Source: Acidaminococcaceae bacterium | GTDB taxonomy: Bacteria > Bacillota > Negativicutes > Acidaminococcales > Acidaminococcaceae | Assembly: GCA_024405585.1 (NCBI GenBank) | Contig: JAKSOM010000071.1 | Span: forward strand, 1-5,421 | DNA length: 5,421 nt | Reading direction: 5' to 3' | Shown here: positions 4,912-5,421 of the stretch, in pieces | Layout of the letters: every line of letters begins with the position of its first letter | How positions within the stretch are numbered: the stretch's first letter is position 1 | Notes under the pieces: generated by a model | Databases searched by the model: none | Told to the model about the DNA's origin: nothing | Seen by the model: the letters and a program-made list of their open reading frames with translations, nothing else | Program-made: the position numbers and the translations under genes

Positions 4912-5421
4912 TTAGCGACGTCTTTTCCAAATCTGTACCAGACGGCGGATGGCCTTGGCCCTGTGGCTCACGGAATTCTTTTCCTCCTGAGTGGCCTCGC
5001 CAAAACCCATATGCAGTTCCTTGCTCCAGAAAATCGGGTCATAGCCAAAACCCCCATCACCCAATTTGTCATGCAGCAACAGGCCTTCACATAACCCGTC
5101 CACCTCGTTGAGAATCTTCCCCTCTGGAAGGGATACCGCCAGAACGCAACGGAACCGGCAATTCCTGCGAATGCAAAACTTCATATCCGACAAAAGTTTT
5201 TCCATGTTGGATGCATCCGTGGCGTTCTCCCCACTGTAACGGGCGGTAAGCACCCCGGGGGCCCCGTTCAACGCCTCACACTCCAATCCGCTGTCATCCG
5301 CCACACAGGGCATATTGGTGGCCTTGGCACAAGACTGGGCCTTCATCCGAGCATTTTGAGAAAAGGCTTTCCCCGTCTCCTCCGGCTCCGCAATATCCGG
5401 GAACTCTCTCTTAAGACTGCT
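4912..5421 (-). CDS. rdgB: RdgB/HAM1 non-canonical purine NTP pyrophosphatase (5' end missing)
   Basis: Hydrolyses dITP, ITP and XTP to the monophosphate and PPi, keeping deaminated purines out of DNA and RNA. The open frame continues to the window edge: I read SSLKREFPDIAEPEETGKAF before the Met at 5346, and this matches the family (EETG, then the N-A-KA helix), so that Met is internal and not the start. The visible part is 169 residues; about 30 N-terminal residues, including the usual substrate-binding T-x-N-x-G-K loop, lie outside the window. Visible motifs: ADDSGLE (41-47 of the fragment, with the catalytic Asp), GAPGVLTARYSGE (53-65), GDGGFGYDPIF (121-131) and SVSHRAKA (150-157). The end is basic (KRRR). 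The next gene starts 79 nt downstream from its own promoter, so rdgB is probably a separate unit with read-through possible. Confidence 0.94.
   Translation of the reverse strand, partial: SSLKREFPDIAEPEETGKAFSQNARMKAQSCAKATNMPCVADDSGLECEALNGAPGVLTARYSGENATDASNMEKLLSDMKFCIRRNCRFRCVLAVSLPEGKILNEVDGLCEGLLLHDKLGDGGFGYDPIFWSKELHMGFGEATQEEKNSVSHRAKAIRRLVQIWKRRR

Noticed and set aside
5344..5346. ATG as the start of rdgB
   Set aside because: The frame stays open upstream to the edge and encodes the conserved EETG and following helix, so this Met is internal.

Overview
The window looks like ordinary chromosome from an anaerobic, Gram-positive-lineage (Bacillota) bacterium. Every gene I can support lies on the minus strand. 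Strong GGAGG ribosome sites, sigma-A-type promoters, intrinsic terminators, a two-subunit oxygen-labile Fe-S fumarase and a stand-alone short malic enzyme all fit. My best guess is a propionate- or succinate-handling member of the Negativicutes (Phascolarctobacterium/Acidaminococcus-like), but that is inference from gene content, not from a sequence search.

In transcription order (right to left): (1) 5421-4912, rdgB/HAM1 house-cleaning NTP pyrophosphatase, with its N-terminus cut off by the window edge. (2) 4910-2013, a clear operon with its own promoter: NAD(P)-dependent malic enzyme, fumarase alpha and fumarase beta, closed by a strong terminator. The malic enzyme stop overlaps the alpha start (ATGA), and beta starts 10 nt after alpha ends. 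Together these enzymes link pyruvate + CO2, malate and fumarate. (3) 2003-1112, metQ, a methionine-binding lipoprotein with its own promoter but no metN/metI beside it. (4) 1126-771, about 350 bp without a gene. It holds two full copies and one partial copy of a roughly 125-bp structured tandem repeat, then a minus-strand terminator. (5) 726-369, a promoter, a 73-residue YdbC/PC4-like single-strand nucleic-acid-binding protein, and a strong terminator. (6) 358-1, the first 119 residues of metF (methylenetetrahydrofolate reductase), starting only 10 nt after that terminator.

The main points worth a second look are: the repeat family, whose two complete copies keep a long hairpin although both of its arms have changed; the histone-H1-like Lys/Ala-rich N-terminal tail on malic enzyme; the placement of metF directly behind a terminator hairpin; and a terminator whose G-U pairs make it work in only one direction. 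I did not find a CRISPR array, phage, insertion sequence, defence system or RNA gene.
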